From assembly GCA_023129325.1 (NCBI GenBank), contig JAGMCI010000029.1, positions 1 to 39,936 of the forward strand: a stretch of DNA of 39,936 nucleotides. The letters run 5' to 3'. The stretch is from Caldifarciminota bacterium. GTDB lineage: Bacteria > Hydrothermota > UBA3073 > JACQXS01 > JAGMCI01. Shown here piece by piece: positions 7,292 to 13,860 of the stretch. The notes under the pieces are model-generated. The model was given only the letters and a program-made list of their open reading frames with translations, made no database searches and was not told where the DNA came from. Within the stretch, counting starts at the first letter, position 1. Each line of letters opens with the position of its first letter. Made by a program: the position numbers and the translations under genes.

Positions 7292-8368
7292 TTATTTGTT
7301 CATCCGTTCTTCATACCATTCTTTAAATTCTTTGACTCCTTTTAATATTCCTTGTGCAAGTTGCTTTTGAAACTCCTTAGTCTTTAATCTCTTTTCACCT
7401 TTCAGATTTGATAAAAATTCAAGTTCTAATAAACAAGCTGGCATATAAGCACCACGGAGGACAAAAAAATTTGCCTGTCTGACTCCTCTATCCTTAGTAT
7501 TCGCAGATTCTAAAATTGATTTTAATAACTTGCCTGATAAAGTATTTGATTCCTTAAGGAACTCTGTTTGTGCCATATCCCATAAAATGCCTTTAACTTT
7601 ATCTTCCCAATCCGGAGTTTCATACTTTAAAGATGCATTTTCGCGTGCCTCAACAGCCCTTGCCCAGGTAGTCTTGGCAGGTGAGAGAAAATACATCTCA
7701 GTCCCGTGATGCCTTCTGGACCTTGCGGCATTGCAATGGATGGATAAAAAAAGGTCTGCTTCTTCATCATTTGCAAGCTTGGTTCGCTCGTTTAAAGGAA
7801 TGAAAATGTCTTTGTCCCTCGTGAGAATACATTTAACTCCAAGCTCTGATTCAATAAGTTTAGTGACGAGTTTGGCAATCTTAAGAACAATGTCTTTTTC
7901 ATAAGTGCCATTGTGGCCAATAGCTCCAGGGTCTTTGCCGCCATGTCCTGGGTCAATTACAATTTTCTTTATCCGTATCCCAGTTTCATAAACAATAAGC
8001 TTTTTCCCTTTTATCTTTATATTCTTTTTTAAAAAGTATTCCAATATCTTATTTAACATAGGAAGAGGAACATAGAGTTCTGTCCCCCTGAGTTCTGAAG
8101 AAAGAGGAAGATTTAAAATTTTATCCCCTAACTTTATCCAGGGATTATCAGGAATTAAAATTATATCCTTTTCTTTAAATTTAAGGACAAATCTTTTAGT
8201 CTTTGTATTTTCCGAGACTGTAAAATCAAATACAGGTTGAAGGTCTTTTAAACTTAAATAAGTGAACTTATCAATGATTTGACAATTAATTTTATAGGAT
8301 TTACCATTATATTCAATCTTCAACTTCGGAGCAGAAACTAAAAAAGCTATTATTAACACACTTAACAT
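7292..8368 (-). CDS. amiC: N-acetylmuramoyl-L-alanine amidase (Amidase_3), exported
   Basis: 358 aa. The N-terminal hydrophobic segment (LSVLIIAFLVSA) is a signal peptide or anchor. Residues about 15-125 form a copper-amine-oxidase-N-like/AMIN-type substrate-domain region, and the catalytic domain starts near residue 135. Zinc-site residues are visible: His in KIVIDPGHGGKDPGAIG, Glu in GTYEKDIVL, His in LFLSIHCNAA, and the catalytic Glu in ACLLELEFLSN. It cleaves the amide bond between MurNAc and the stem peptide during cell separation or wall turnover. A RAYT gene and a palindromic element lie directly upstream on the same strand, so part of its expression may read through that element. Confidence 0.92.
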   Translation of the reverse strand: MLSVLIIAFLVSAPKLKIEYNGKSYKINCQIIDKFTYLSLKDLQPVFDFTVSENTKTKRFVLKFKEKDIILIPDNPWIKLGDKILNLPLSSELRGTELYVPLPMLNKILEYFLKKNIKIKGKKLIVYETGIRIKKIVIDPGHGGKDPGAIGHNGTYEKDIVLKIAKLVTKLIESELGVKCILTRDKDIFIPLNERTKLANDEEADLFLSIHCNAARSRRHHGTEMYFLSPAKTTWARAVEARENASLKYETPDWEDKVKGILWDMAQTEFLKESNTLSGKLLKSILESANTKDRGVRQANFFVLRGAYMPACLLELEFLSNLKGEKRLKTKEFQKQLAQGILKGVKEFKEWYEERMNK

Positions 8369-8392
8369 TATTGTTTTCTAAAATTTTTATTT

Positions 8393-8442
8393 GGAGTGCA
8401 AAATCGGTGATTTTGCATGCAACAACATCGTTGTTGCACTCC
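8393..8442. repeat. REPIN-like double-hairpin element, left copy
   Basis: 50 bp. It is framed by GGAGTGCA and TGCACTCC, with two hairpins inside: GCAAAATC-GGT-GATTTTGC and TGCAACAAC-ATC-GTTGTTGCA. It lies between the RAYT stop and the amidase gene. It is identical over 49 bp, and in the same orientation, to the copy just upstream of the RAYT start. Confidence 0.92.
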
Positions 8443-8447
8443 ATATT

Positions 8448-8987
8448 TTAAAAATCATCTTTCACCTTCACTTTATTAAATGGATATTCTTTTTCTATTC
8501 TATTTGCTCCCCCAGGGTCTATTTTGCAAAACTTTAAATAACTGCTGAAATTCCAATCCTGGGGAGTAGCTACATACCCATGTTTGACAGGATTGTAATG
8601 TATATAATTTAATCTTGCAAAGTATGAACTTTCAAAAGTAATACAAGCATCCCAATAATTCCACCATACTTTTCTACCTGCCACATTATCTTCCTTATTG
8701 AACTGGATTGCTGTAAATTTGTGTATTTCTTTAATTATAGCAGATAATGAAGATGCATTGTGGGGAGCCTGTGCAAGTAAATGATAATGGTTATCTAATA
8801 TAACCCATGCATCAATCTTCCAGTCAGCTTGTGTGAATTTATTGTAGAGCAAATCTAATAGATAAGATTTATTGGGGTTACTTTTAAAGTATGGTATTTT
8901 TTGATAAGTCGCCGCCGTTATCATATAAACTTGATTGCTATCAAAATAATGAGGTGGCGAATGTTTATAGATTTTATAATTCTTCAT
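8448..8987 (-). CDS. REP-associated tyrosine transposase (Y1/IS200-like, RAYT)
   Basis: 179 aa. The HUH motif is visible as WVILDNHYHLLAQAP (residues about 62-76, HYH), and the candidate catalytic tyrosine lies in the helix NYIHYNPVKHGYV (about 127-139). FARLNYIHYNPVKHGYV and the WNFSSY motif near the C-terminus are typical of RAYTs (TnpA_REP). RAYTs nick and rejoin single-stranded DNA at REP hairpins. Here near-identical 49-50 bp double-hairpin elements lie 5 bases after the stop and 8 bases before the start, as expected for a RAYT with its own REP family. No paired left/right IS ends beyond these are seen. No clear ribosome-binding site. Confidence 0.9.
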   Translation of the reverse strand: MKNYKIYKHSPPHYFDSNQVYMITAATYQKIPYFKSNPNKSYLLDLLYNKFTQADWKIDAWVILDNHYHLLAQAPHNASSLSAIIKEIHKFTAIQFNKEDNVAGRKVWWNYWDACITFESSYFARLNYIHYNPVKHGYVATPQDWNFSSYLKFCKIDPGGANRIEKEYPFNKVKVKDDF

Positions 8988-8995
8988 TTCACTTT

Positions 8996-9044
8996 GGAGT
9001 GCAAAATCGGTGATTTTGCATGCAACAACATCGTTGTTGCACTC
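8996..9044. repeat. REPIN-like double-hairpin element, right copy
   Basis: 49 bp identical to 8393-8441 (GGAGTGCAAAATCGGTGATT and onward to GTTGTTGCACTC), lacking only the final C. It sits immediately upstream of the RAYT start codon. Confidence 0.92.
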
Positions 9045-9360
9045 AGATTATTTGATTTATAATACTACACATTTTACAAAAATCAACAAAAAACTTTAAC
9101 ATAGTACACAGATTTACACAGATATTTCTTGTAAATAGCTCTTCAGATTTTCTCCTTGTAGCCGAACCCCTGTCTCGATGAAAACGGGGCTTTAGGGTTC
9201 GCTCTGCGAGGACTGAAGCCCTGCACTATATCTTTCTATAATCTGCGTAAATCAGCGTCCGATTTAAATCTGTGTAATCTGTGGTTTCGTCTCTTTGATT
9301 TTTGATGTCTAATCTCGCCTTCCTAATTAACCAATTAACTAATTAACTAATTAACTTGTT
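9045..9360. repeat. Nested palindromic repeats in a 420-bp gene-free gap
   Basis: The outer arms are ACACAGATTTACACAGATAT (about 9106) and TTAAATCTGTGTAATCTGTG (about 9265). Nested between them is an element beginning GTAGCCGAACCC (9160) with GGGTTCGCTCTGC and GAAGCCCTGCAC to about 9225. Downstream are TTAACTAATTAACTAATTAA (about 9330) and a CTCTGTGGTTAAA half-repeat. I see no gene between the RAYT and the promoter at 9430. Confidence 0.7.
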
Positions 9361-9429
9361 ATTTCTCCGTGCTCTCTGTGGTTAAAATCTTTGATATGGA
9401 ATTTTTTTTAATTTTTTTAATTTTTTTAC

Positions 9430-9457
9430 TTGACAAAACAAAAAAATGTAATATAAT
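9430..9457 (+). promoter_or_regulatory. Promoter of DUF6266-like gene 1, probably leaderless
   Basis: TTGACA at 9430-9435, a 16-bp spacer and a perfect TATAAT at 9452-9457, with T-rich sequence upstream. A start site 6-8 bases after the -10 falls at about 9464, essentially on the ATG at 9465. Confidence 0.8.
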
Positions 9458-9464
9458 ATATATA

Positions 9465-10154
9465 ATGAAACTTGATATGACGAATCCATTTGGTGAGATA
9501 AGGGGCAAGCTTAGTCTTAATAAAAAGGAGGCATTAGAGATGTTTGGTTTTAAAATGAGAGACGATGCAAGGGGAGTTATATTTAGAAGAACAAGATGGG
9601 GTAATTTAATAATAGCAAACTGGATAAATCCTAATGACCGTAAAACTAAAAAGCAATTAAAACAACGCAAGTTATTTAAAAGACTTACACATATGGTAAA
9701 ACATCATAAAAAAGACATTATATGGCCCATATGGAATAAAAGAGCTTCCTATACTGGACATACGCTATTTATGGGCACTAACTTAAAGAAAGTTGGGAAT
9801 AATATGAATTTTGAAAATATGCTTATCTCTCTGGGTGAAATTGAACCCCCAAATCTTATATATGCAAAAGTGGAAAATGGAATATTAGAACTCAAAATTA
9901 GTAACTTAAATAATCAAGAAATAGGTATAGCTGTGTTGACGAGAAAGTATAAATTATATCATTTTAAACCAACTCATTATCCCAACCCTCGTAAAATAAA
10001 AATTAAGCTGATAGGTAGAGTGAAATCTCCTCCCCTTGTATATGTTTATTTTAAGGTGGGAGATAAATATTCTAATTCAGTTTCAAGGAGGATAAAATGG
10101 CAACATATTTTAAATAAAGCCACTGATTTCACAGATTCAAAACAGAGTATATAA
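9465..10154 (+). CDS. DUF6266-like protein 1
   Basis: 229 aa from the ATG at 9465; an upstream in-frame extension to 9369 is ruled out because it would contain the promoter. An alternative start is the ATG at 9477. The pattern FGEIRGKL, then WGNLIIANWINPN with KTKKQLKQRKLFKRLTHMV, then WPIWNKRASYTGHTLFMGTN resembles the DUF6266 layout (G-x-I-G-K, a Q/K-rich helix, P-x-W, then S-x-x-G-x-N-x-F). Beta-rich C-terminal half (GEIEPPNLIYAKVENGILEL). Function unknown. A related gene lies at 10403. The final 13 residues (KATDFTDSKQSI) are encoded by a CACAGATT-type repeat, and within the 3' end a 21-bp copy of the next gene's ribosome-binding site and start is visible. Confidence 0.7.
   Translation: MKLDMTNPFGEIRGKLSLNKKEALEMFGFKMRDDARGVIFRRTRWGNLIIANWINPNDRKTKKQLKQRKLFKRLTHMVKHHKKDIIWPIWNKRASYTGHTLFMGTNLKKVGNNMNFENMLISLGEIEPPNLIYAKVENGILELKISNLNNQEIGIAVLTRKYKLYHFKPTHYPNPRKIKIKLIGRVKSPPLVYVYFKVGDKYSNSVSRRIKWQHILNKATDFTDSKQSI
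10081..10117 (+). pseudogene. Remnant start of a third DUF6266-like gene
   Basis: TTTCAAGGAGGATAAAATGG at 10081 is repeated exactly (21 bp, ending in the following C) at 10387-10407, where it is the ribosome-binding site and start of the next gene. Here the ATG is followed by GCA ACA TAT TTT AAA TAA (MATYFK), close to MAKYY of that gene, then a CACAGATT-type repeat. This looks like a paralogue truncated after six codons by a repeat, lying inside the 3' end of DUF6266-like gene 1. Confidence 0.5.
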
Positions 10155-10242
10155 ATTAGGGAAATCTATCAAAAATCTGTGTAATTTTGTAGTTAAAGAT
10201 GAAAGAGTCTTGATTCATTGAATATCACAAATTCATGAATAT

Positions 10243-10345
10243 TAACAGGGATTTCAAGAGATTAAAAGAGATTTGTTCCAATTTATCTGGATTCTTCAAG
10301 CCCGCTTCCTATTTTTATCTCTTGGATTCTCTTCTAATCCCTGTT
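10243..10345. repeat. Long palindrome (AACAGGGATT family)
   Basis: Left arm AACAGGGATTTCAAGAGATT plus AAAAGAGAT; right arm ATCTCTTGGATTCTCTTCTA plus ATCCCTGTT, with about 45 bp between. Outer TGTGTAATTTTGTAG (10178) and CCGTGTAATCTGTGGCTA (10367) add a second, enclosing pair. The same AACAGGGATT palindrome recurs at 17263-17326 and, as a half, inside the PHP gene near 28874-28885. Confidence 0.8.
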
Positions 10346-10402
10346 ATTTTATAATTAAGAAAAAATCCGTGTAATCTGTGGCTATTTTTCAAGGAGGATA
10401 AA

Positions 10403-11161
10403 ATGGCTAAATATTACAACTCCCCATGGGGAACAATAATAGGTAAATTAGGATATGCTATAGGAAGTGTTTATAGAGGTAGACAAATTTTAAGAGTCTA
10501 TCGTAAACCAAAAGATACAGGTAACCCTGAACTTATTAAATCTGCATTAAGGGGTGAAATTGATAAGAAAGAAATTTCAATAAGTTCAATGAACCAGCGA
10601 CGAATGATATTTGGTATGATAAATCGTATAGCTTATCAAAACTTAAGTTCCCTGATTTATCCTGTTTGGGAACCATCAGCTCGACGCAAAGGTATAACAG
10701 GAATTAACTTATTTGCTAAATATAATATCCCTTCATTTTATGACTCTATGCCAGATAAAGAAAAAATTTATTCTTATAAAAATAAGCCAAGTCTAAGCTC
10801 TATTGTTTTGACTGAAGGAAATTTAGAACCTGCTATTATAAAAGAAACTCATTATAATAAAAAAACAGGAAGACTCACTGTCATCTGGGACACTCATTGT
10901 TATTCTTGTGGCGCTCCTTCTGATTTTGCTTATATAATGGCAATTTACTGGTATATGCCTAAAAAAGCTTTTTACAAAGATACTGTAGGTTTAATTAAAT
11001 GCTGGGGTAATGCTAAGGAGCCTATAGGTAAAAGGGAAGAGGGGGAGGGTGAAATTTTTATTAAAGAGAACTTAAACCCAAGATATTTAACTGCGTTCCT
11101 GTTTTTTAAGACCCCAAAAATTGGCTATTCACCAAGTGAATCCTCCCAAGTCACAAAATAG
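10403..11161 (+). CDS. DUF6266-like protein 2
   Basis: 252 aa. SPWGTIIGKLGYAIGSVYRG at residues 7-26, then QILRVYRKPKDTGNPELIKS and an S/Q/R-rich helix (ISSMNQRRMIFGMINRI), then YPVWEPSARRKGITGINLFAKYN, fits the DUF6266 pattern better than its neighbour. The C-terminal half has a predicted beta domain (TGRLTVIWDTHCYSCGAPSD). Function unknown; the family is best known from Bacteroidota. A strong Shine-Dalgarno (CAAGGAGGATAAA) precedes the ATG. Paralogue of the gene at 9465 and separated from it by a repeat-filled gap. Confidence 0.75.
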   Translation: MAKYYNSPWGTIIGKLGYAIGSVYRGRQILRVYRKPKDTGNPELIKSALRGEIDKKEISISSMNQRRMIFGMINRIAYQNLSSLIYPVWEPSARRKGITGINLFAKYNIPSFYDSMPDKEKIYSYKNKPSLSSIVLTEGNLEPAIIKETHYNKKTGRLTVIWDTHCYSCGAPSDFAYIMAIYWYMPKKAFYKDTVGLIKCWGNAKEPIGKREEGEGEIFIKENLNPRYLTAFLFFKTPKIGYSPSESSQVTK

Positions 11162-11170
11162 CCACATCTG

Positions 11171-11195
11171 CCCCGCACATAACTTATGTGCGGGG
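11171..11195. repeat. Perfect palindrome CCCCGCACATAA-C-TTATGTGCGGGG
   Basis: A 12-bp perfect dyad with a one-base centre, just after the stop of the DUF6266-like gene. It could act as a terminator stem but no T-run follows. The same palindrome occurs at 28847-28869 inside the PHP gene, with a variant (CCGCACAAA) at 19095. Confidence 0.85.
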
Positions 11196-11248
11196 GAACT
11201 CCACAGAAAAACAGAGAAAGGTTTTTATTTGGGATTTTTTTAAAAAAC

Positions 11249-11277
11249 TTGACAAGGCTATCTTTTAGGTATATAAC
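11249..11277 (+). promoter_or_regulatory. Promoter of the mntA-hepT pair
   Basis: TTTTTTTAAAAAACTTGACA ends with the -35 TTGACA at 11249-11254. A 17-bp spacer leads to TATAAC at 11272-11277. The leader to the MntA ATG is about 25 nt. Confidence 0.8.
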
Positions 11278-11308
11278 AATTAAAAATGGGATTTACATAT
11301 GTAAACTT

Positions 11309-11620
11309 ATGAATAAGGCTCTTATTAATAAGCTCAGAAATTTTTGTAGGATGAACGGCATAACTTATTGTGCTCTCTTTGGCTCAAGGGCACGAAATGA
11401 CAACAAGAAGGATAGCGACTTGGATTTGCTAATTGGTTTAAAAGAAGAAATTTCTGGATTCAAATTTGTGAGGCTCATGAGAGAGATAGAGGAATATCTT
11501 GGGGAAAAGATAGATGTTGTGACAAAAGATGGTCTTTCCCATCCAAGGGGAGAGGCAGGAAAAATCTTCCGAGAGGAGATTGAAAAAGACCTGAAAGTCA
11601 TCTATGAAGAGAGGAAATAA
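11309..11620 (+). CDS. mntA: MntA-type nucleotidyltransferase antitoxin
   Basis: 103 aa from the ATG at 11309; the frame is open upstream to 11186 but the promoter at 11249 rules that out. The minimal nucleotidyltransferase motif is clear: CALFGSRARNDNKKDSDLDL, with GSRA, DSD and D-x-D at residues about 25-38. A third acidic position lies in KIDVVT. In characterised MntA/HepT systems MntA AMPylates tyrosine of the HepT toxin and so neutralises it. It overlaps hepT by 17 bases and is translated with it. Confidence 0.9.
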   Translation: MNKALINKLRNFCRMNGITYCALFGSRARNDNKKDSDLDLLIGLKEEISGFKFVRLMREIEEYLGEKIDVVTKDGLSHPRGEAGKIFREEIEKDLKVIYEERK

Positions 11621-11945
11621 AGCATACTTAATGGATATTCTCAATTCCGCAGAGGAGATTGGGGAGTTTACAAAAGGCATGAGCTATGAGAATTTCGTTC
11701 AAGACGAAAAGACTCAAAGAGCAGTTGAAAGAGAGTTAGAGATAATTGGTGAAGCTTCAAAGAGAGTCTCGCAAGAGCTTAAGGATAAGCATCCAAAATT
11801 ACTATGGAAAGATATGGCTGGAATGAGAGATTTTGTGATACATGATTACCCTGAGATTGAATTGAAGAAGATATGGAAAACAGTGGAAGAGGATATTCCA
11901 CAATTGAAAAGACAGGTAAATGGAATTTTAAAAAGAGGGTTCTGA
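11604..11945 (+). CDS. hepT: HepT-like ribonuclease toxin
   Basis: 113 aa, alpha-helical. The HEPN RX4HXY motif reads RDFVIHDY near residues 82-89 (R, H and the target Y all present), so the toxin looks active. EIIGEASKRVSQEL and the MAGMRD segment are typical of HepT. HEPN toxins cut RNA, and the MntA partner directly upstream AMPylates the Tyr of HXY. It overlaps mntA by 17 bases, which supports translational coupling. Confidence 0.92.
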   Translation: MKRGNKAYLMDILNSAEEIGEFTKGMSYENFVQDEKTQRAVERELEIIGEASKRVSQELKDKHPKLLWKDMAGMRDFVIHDYPEIELKKIWKTVEEDIPQLKRQVNGILKRGF

Positions 11946-12004
11946 TAAGAAGACATAAAAAATTTCTTTACATTCAGGATACTGTTAGATTTTTTTTAAA
12001 AAAC

Positions 12005-12032
12005 TTGACAAAACTATTTTAATATTTATAAT
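12005..12032 (+). promoter_or_regulatory. Promoter of the lipoprotein gene at 12159
   Basis: The A-tract TTTAAAAAAC precedes TTGACA at 12005-12010, with a 16-bp spacer and TATAAT at 12027-12032. The predicted leader is about 120 nt and contains a complete palindromic element (12064-12139), so the transcript would begin with strong hairpins. Confidence 0.85.
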
Positions 12033-12063
12033 AAAATATAGACGACATTTTGCCCGGGAGAAT

Positions 12064-12139
12064 GTAGGCACGATTTTAAATCGTGCTATGGAGTGCAACA
12101 ACGGTGTTGTTGCATGCATTAACATAGTTAATGCACTCC
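12064..12139. repeat. Hairpin plus REPIN-like double hairpin in a 5' leader
   Basis: First a hairpin GCACGATTT-T-AAATCGTGC preceded by GTAG (12064-12086). Then a 50-bp element (12090-12139) framed by GGAGTGCA and TGCACTCC, containing GCAACAAC-GGT-GTTGTTGC and TGCATTAAC-ATA-GTTAATGCA. Frame, length, spacing and the first loop equal those of the RAYT-flanking copies, while the stem bases differ in a paired fashion. Confidence 0.9.
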
Positions 12140-12158
12140 AAAAAGTAAAGGAGGTGTT

Positions 12159-12635
12159 ATGGTAAAAGTATTAAGAAGTAGCGGAGTGGTAGCCCTTCTT
12201 GGGCTATTCGTTTTGATGCTCTCCGGCTGTGCTGGTATACCAAAGGTAGAAGTGCCAGGAGCAAAAAAAGTAGTCAAGAAAGCAGTTGCGGAAGCTACAG
12301 TTGAAGTGCTGGAAGTCAAGATGGAGAAAATAGCAGAGGGGGCTTCAGAAGAATACGGCACTATTAAGATAACCGGCAAAGCTGTATATCATCCTGCTAA
12401 GGTTGGTGGCAAGGCTTTTAAAGATATGGCAAGTGACCCAAGGTTCAATCTTTTAGATGCCGCTGGTAGGAAGGTACAGACCTTTAATGTACCTCTTGAC
12501 TGTGGTGAATATGGTAAAGCCGAGAATGTTGTCGCTGGTGAGCCATTTCCATTTGAAGGTGAAAATAGTATGGTGAAAAAGGCTAATTGGCTAATAATAG
12601 AGTCTGTTAAGTTAAACGAGTGGAAGGTCTTTTAA
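12159..12635 (+). CDS. Lipoprotein, unknown function
   Basis: 158 aa. A signal peptide with lipobox LSGC (Cys24) predicts lipidation. The mature part starts with a lysine/valine-rich linker, then a region with YGTIKITGKAVYHPAKVGGKA and a beta-rich C-terminus. No known family recognised. A strong Shine-Dalgarno (AAAGGAGGTGTT) precedes the ATG. The promoter lies about 130 bp upstream, with a palindromic element in the leader. Confidence 0.8.
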   Translation: MVKVLRSSGVVALLGLFVLMLSGCAGIPKVEVPGAKKVVKKAVAEATVEVLEVKMEKIAEGASEEYGTIKITGKAVYHPAKVGGKAFKDMASDPRFNLLDAAGRKVQTFNVPLDCGEYGKAENVVAGEPFPFEGENSMVKKANWLIIESVKLNEWKVF

Positions 12636-12752
12636 TTTTTCATTTCAACCTTCCAGGCAAAATGTCGCCTAACAGGATTTTAGATTTGGAAATTGGGATT
12701 TGTTTAGGATTTAGTGCTTGTGATTTGGAATTTTTAAGAAAGGGGGGGTAAG

Positions 12753-13178
12753 ATGCGTAAGTTTTGGATAGTTTTTGTGGTCCTTAGCTTGGCTCTCGGA
12801 ATGAGTTGTAAGAAAAAATCCGAGAAAGCTAAAGAAGCTCCAAAAGTTGAGGAAAAGGCAGAGGTCAAAGAAGCTACAGAAAAAGAGGTGACAACTGGCA
12901 AGATGACAGATGATATATGGGTGGAGATGTTTGCATACACTACCTATATAACAGGTAAATATGCTGCTAAGGCTGAGAAAGTTAAAACTACAGCTGGTAC
13001 GATTCGGCTTGGTGAAGAAATGGGTAAAGAAATGGAAAATGTATATAAAAAATTCGGGGTTACAGGAGATGAATTCAGTGCTTATACGGAGAAACTGGGA
13101 GAAAATCCTGAGTATTATGTAAAACTGATGGAAAGGGTCGGAAAGCAAATAGAGGAGTTACAAAAAGAAGGGAAGTAA
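12753..13178 (+). CDS. Lipoprotein with charged linker, unknown function
   Basis: 141 aa. A signal peptide with lipobox GMSC (Cys19) is followed by a Lys/Glu/Ala-rich linker (residues 20-50). A helical domain (residues about 50-141) includes MTDDIWVEMFAYTTYITGKY and GVTGDEFSAYTEKLGENPEY. The YITGKYAAKA...GVTGDEFSAY layout is reminiscent of small lipoproteins of FCB bacteria, but I do not recognise a family. The Shine-Dalgarno is AAAGGGGGGGTAAG. Probably in the same transcript as the upstream lipoprotein. Confidence 0.8.
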   Translation: MRKFWIVFVVLSLALGMSCKKKSEKAKEAPKVEEKAEVKEATEKEVTTGKMTDDIWVEMFAYTTYITGKYAAKAEKVKTTAGTIRLGEEMGKEMENVYKKFGVTGDEFSAYTEKLGENPEYYVKLMERVGKQIEELQKEGK

Positions 13179-13185
13179 ATAACCA

Positions 13186-13217
13186 CACGGGGTGTCTACA
13201 ATTTCGGGCACCCCGTG
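13186..13217 (+). terminator. Strong hairpin after the lipoprotein genes
   Basis: A perfect 9-bp stem CACGGGGTG / CACCCCGTG with a 14-nt loop, 8 bases after the stop codon. No T-run follows, so it may be a repeat or an mRNA-stabilising hairpin rather than an intrinsic terminator. Confidence 0.45.
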
Positions 13218-13273
13218 CAACAGATTAAACAAAAAGCAATATTATCACAAAAACGAGAAGTCTTTTAAATATT

Positions 13274-13350
13274 GTAGGTGCAAATTCAATTTGTGCAAGC
13301 ATGATTTAAAATCGTGCTTTATTTTGGAGTGCAAAATCGGTGATTTTGCA
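13274..13350. repeat. Row of hairpin half-elements (GTAGG and GGAGTGC families)
   Basis: GTAGG, an imperfect TGCAAATT/AATTTGTGCA hairpin, a second hairpin AGCATGATTT/AAATCGTGCT, then GGAGTGCAAAATCGGTGATT completed by TTGCA (13326-13350), which is exactly the first half of the RAYT-flanking element. The second half is missing. Located in the leader of the beta-barrel gene. Confidence 0.85.
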
Positions 13351-13365
13351 ATAAATTAGGTTAAA

Positions 13366-13860
13366 ATGAAAATTTGTAAATATTTTATAATATTGTTTGC
13401 TTTGGAATTTGCAAGCCAGAGCTTGGCTGGTAAACTTACTATTGGGGTAAAGGCTTCTATATATGACCCTCCTGGCGCTCCTGGACCTACTCCTATGGTC
13501 GGTGGGTATGTAAGTTATAGTATTGGTAAATATCTAAATATAGAAGGAGCAGTAGAATGGAGTAATTATGATAATACTACCTTTATGCCCATAACTGTTA
13601 ATACAGTATATCATCCATTAGGAAGGAAGGTTTTTAATCCATATATTGGTGGAGGAATTGGATATTACTATAAAAAGGTTAATGATGCGCCAGAATCCAC
13701 CATTGGCTGCCAATTGCTTCTTGGTCTGAACTGGAATCCACCTCAGGCTTTTGGATTAAGTTTAGAAATAAAATACATCATCCCAGACATCAAAAATACA
13801 AGTGAAAGTGGATTTTCCTATGGTGGTGCAATAACAGGAACAATGATAATGGAGTTATGA
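13366..13860 (+). CDS. Outer-membrane beta-barrel protein (small porin-like)
   Basis: 164 aa. A signal peptide (residues 1-21, IILFALEFASQSLAG) is followed by alternating amphipathic strands (LTIGVKASIY, MVGGYVSYSIGKYLNIEGAV, FNPYIGGGIGYYY). The FNPYIGGGIGYYY phrase and an open-ended C-terminal strand (GGAITGTMIMEL) are typical of OmpW/OMP_b-brl proteins with about eight strands. No Shine-Dalgarno is obvious (TTAGGTTAAA). Its stop overlaps the next gene's start (ATGA). Confidence 0.75.
   Translation: MKICKYFIILFALEFASQSLAGKLTIGVKASIYDPPGAPGPTPMVGGYVSYSIGKYLNIEGAVEWSNYDNTTFMPITVNTVYHPLGRKVFNPYIGGGIGYYYKKVNDAPESTIGCQLLLGLNWNPPQAFGLSLEIKYIIPDIKNTSESGFSYGGAITGTMIMEL

Noticed and set aside
8393-9044. 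Complete IS200/IS605 element with left and right ends
   Set aside because: The flanks are direct copies of a dispersed element rather than distinct left and right ends, and there is no TnpB; this fits a RAYT better.
9369-9464. Upstream extension of DUF6266-like gene 1
   Set aside because: The extension would include the TTGACA/TATAAT promoter, and it codes for low-complexity Leu/Ile/Phe.
11186-11308. Upstream extension of MntA
   Set aside because: It contains the promoter at 11249, and homologues start at the MNKALINKL-type helix.
12711-13148. Long minus-strand open frame opposite the second lipoprotein gene
   Set aside because: It is a shadow of the lipoprotein gene; the plus strand has the signal peptide, lipobox and Shine-Dalgarno.
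13186-13217. Intrinsic terminator after the lipoprotein genes
   Set aside because: The stem is strong but no T-run follows, so I keep it only as a low-confidence terminator-like hairpin.
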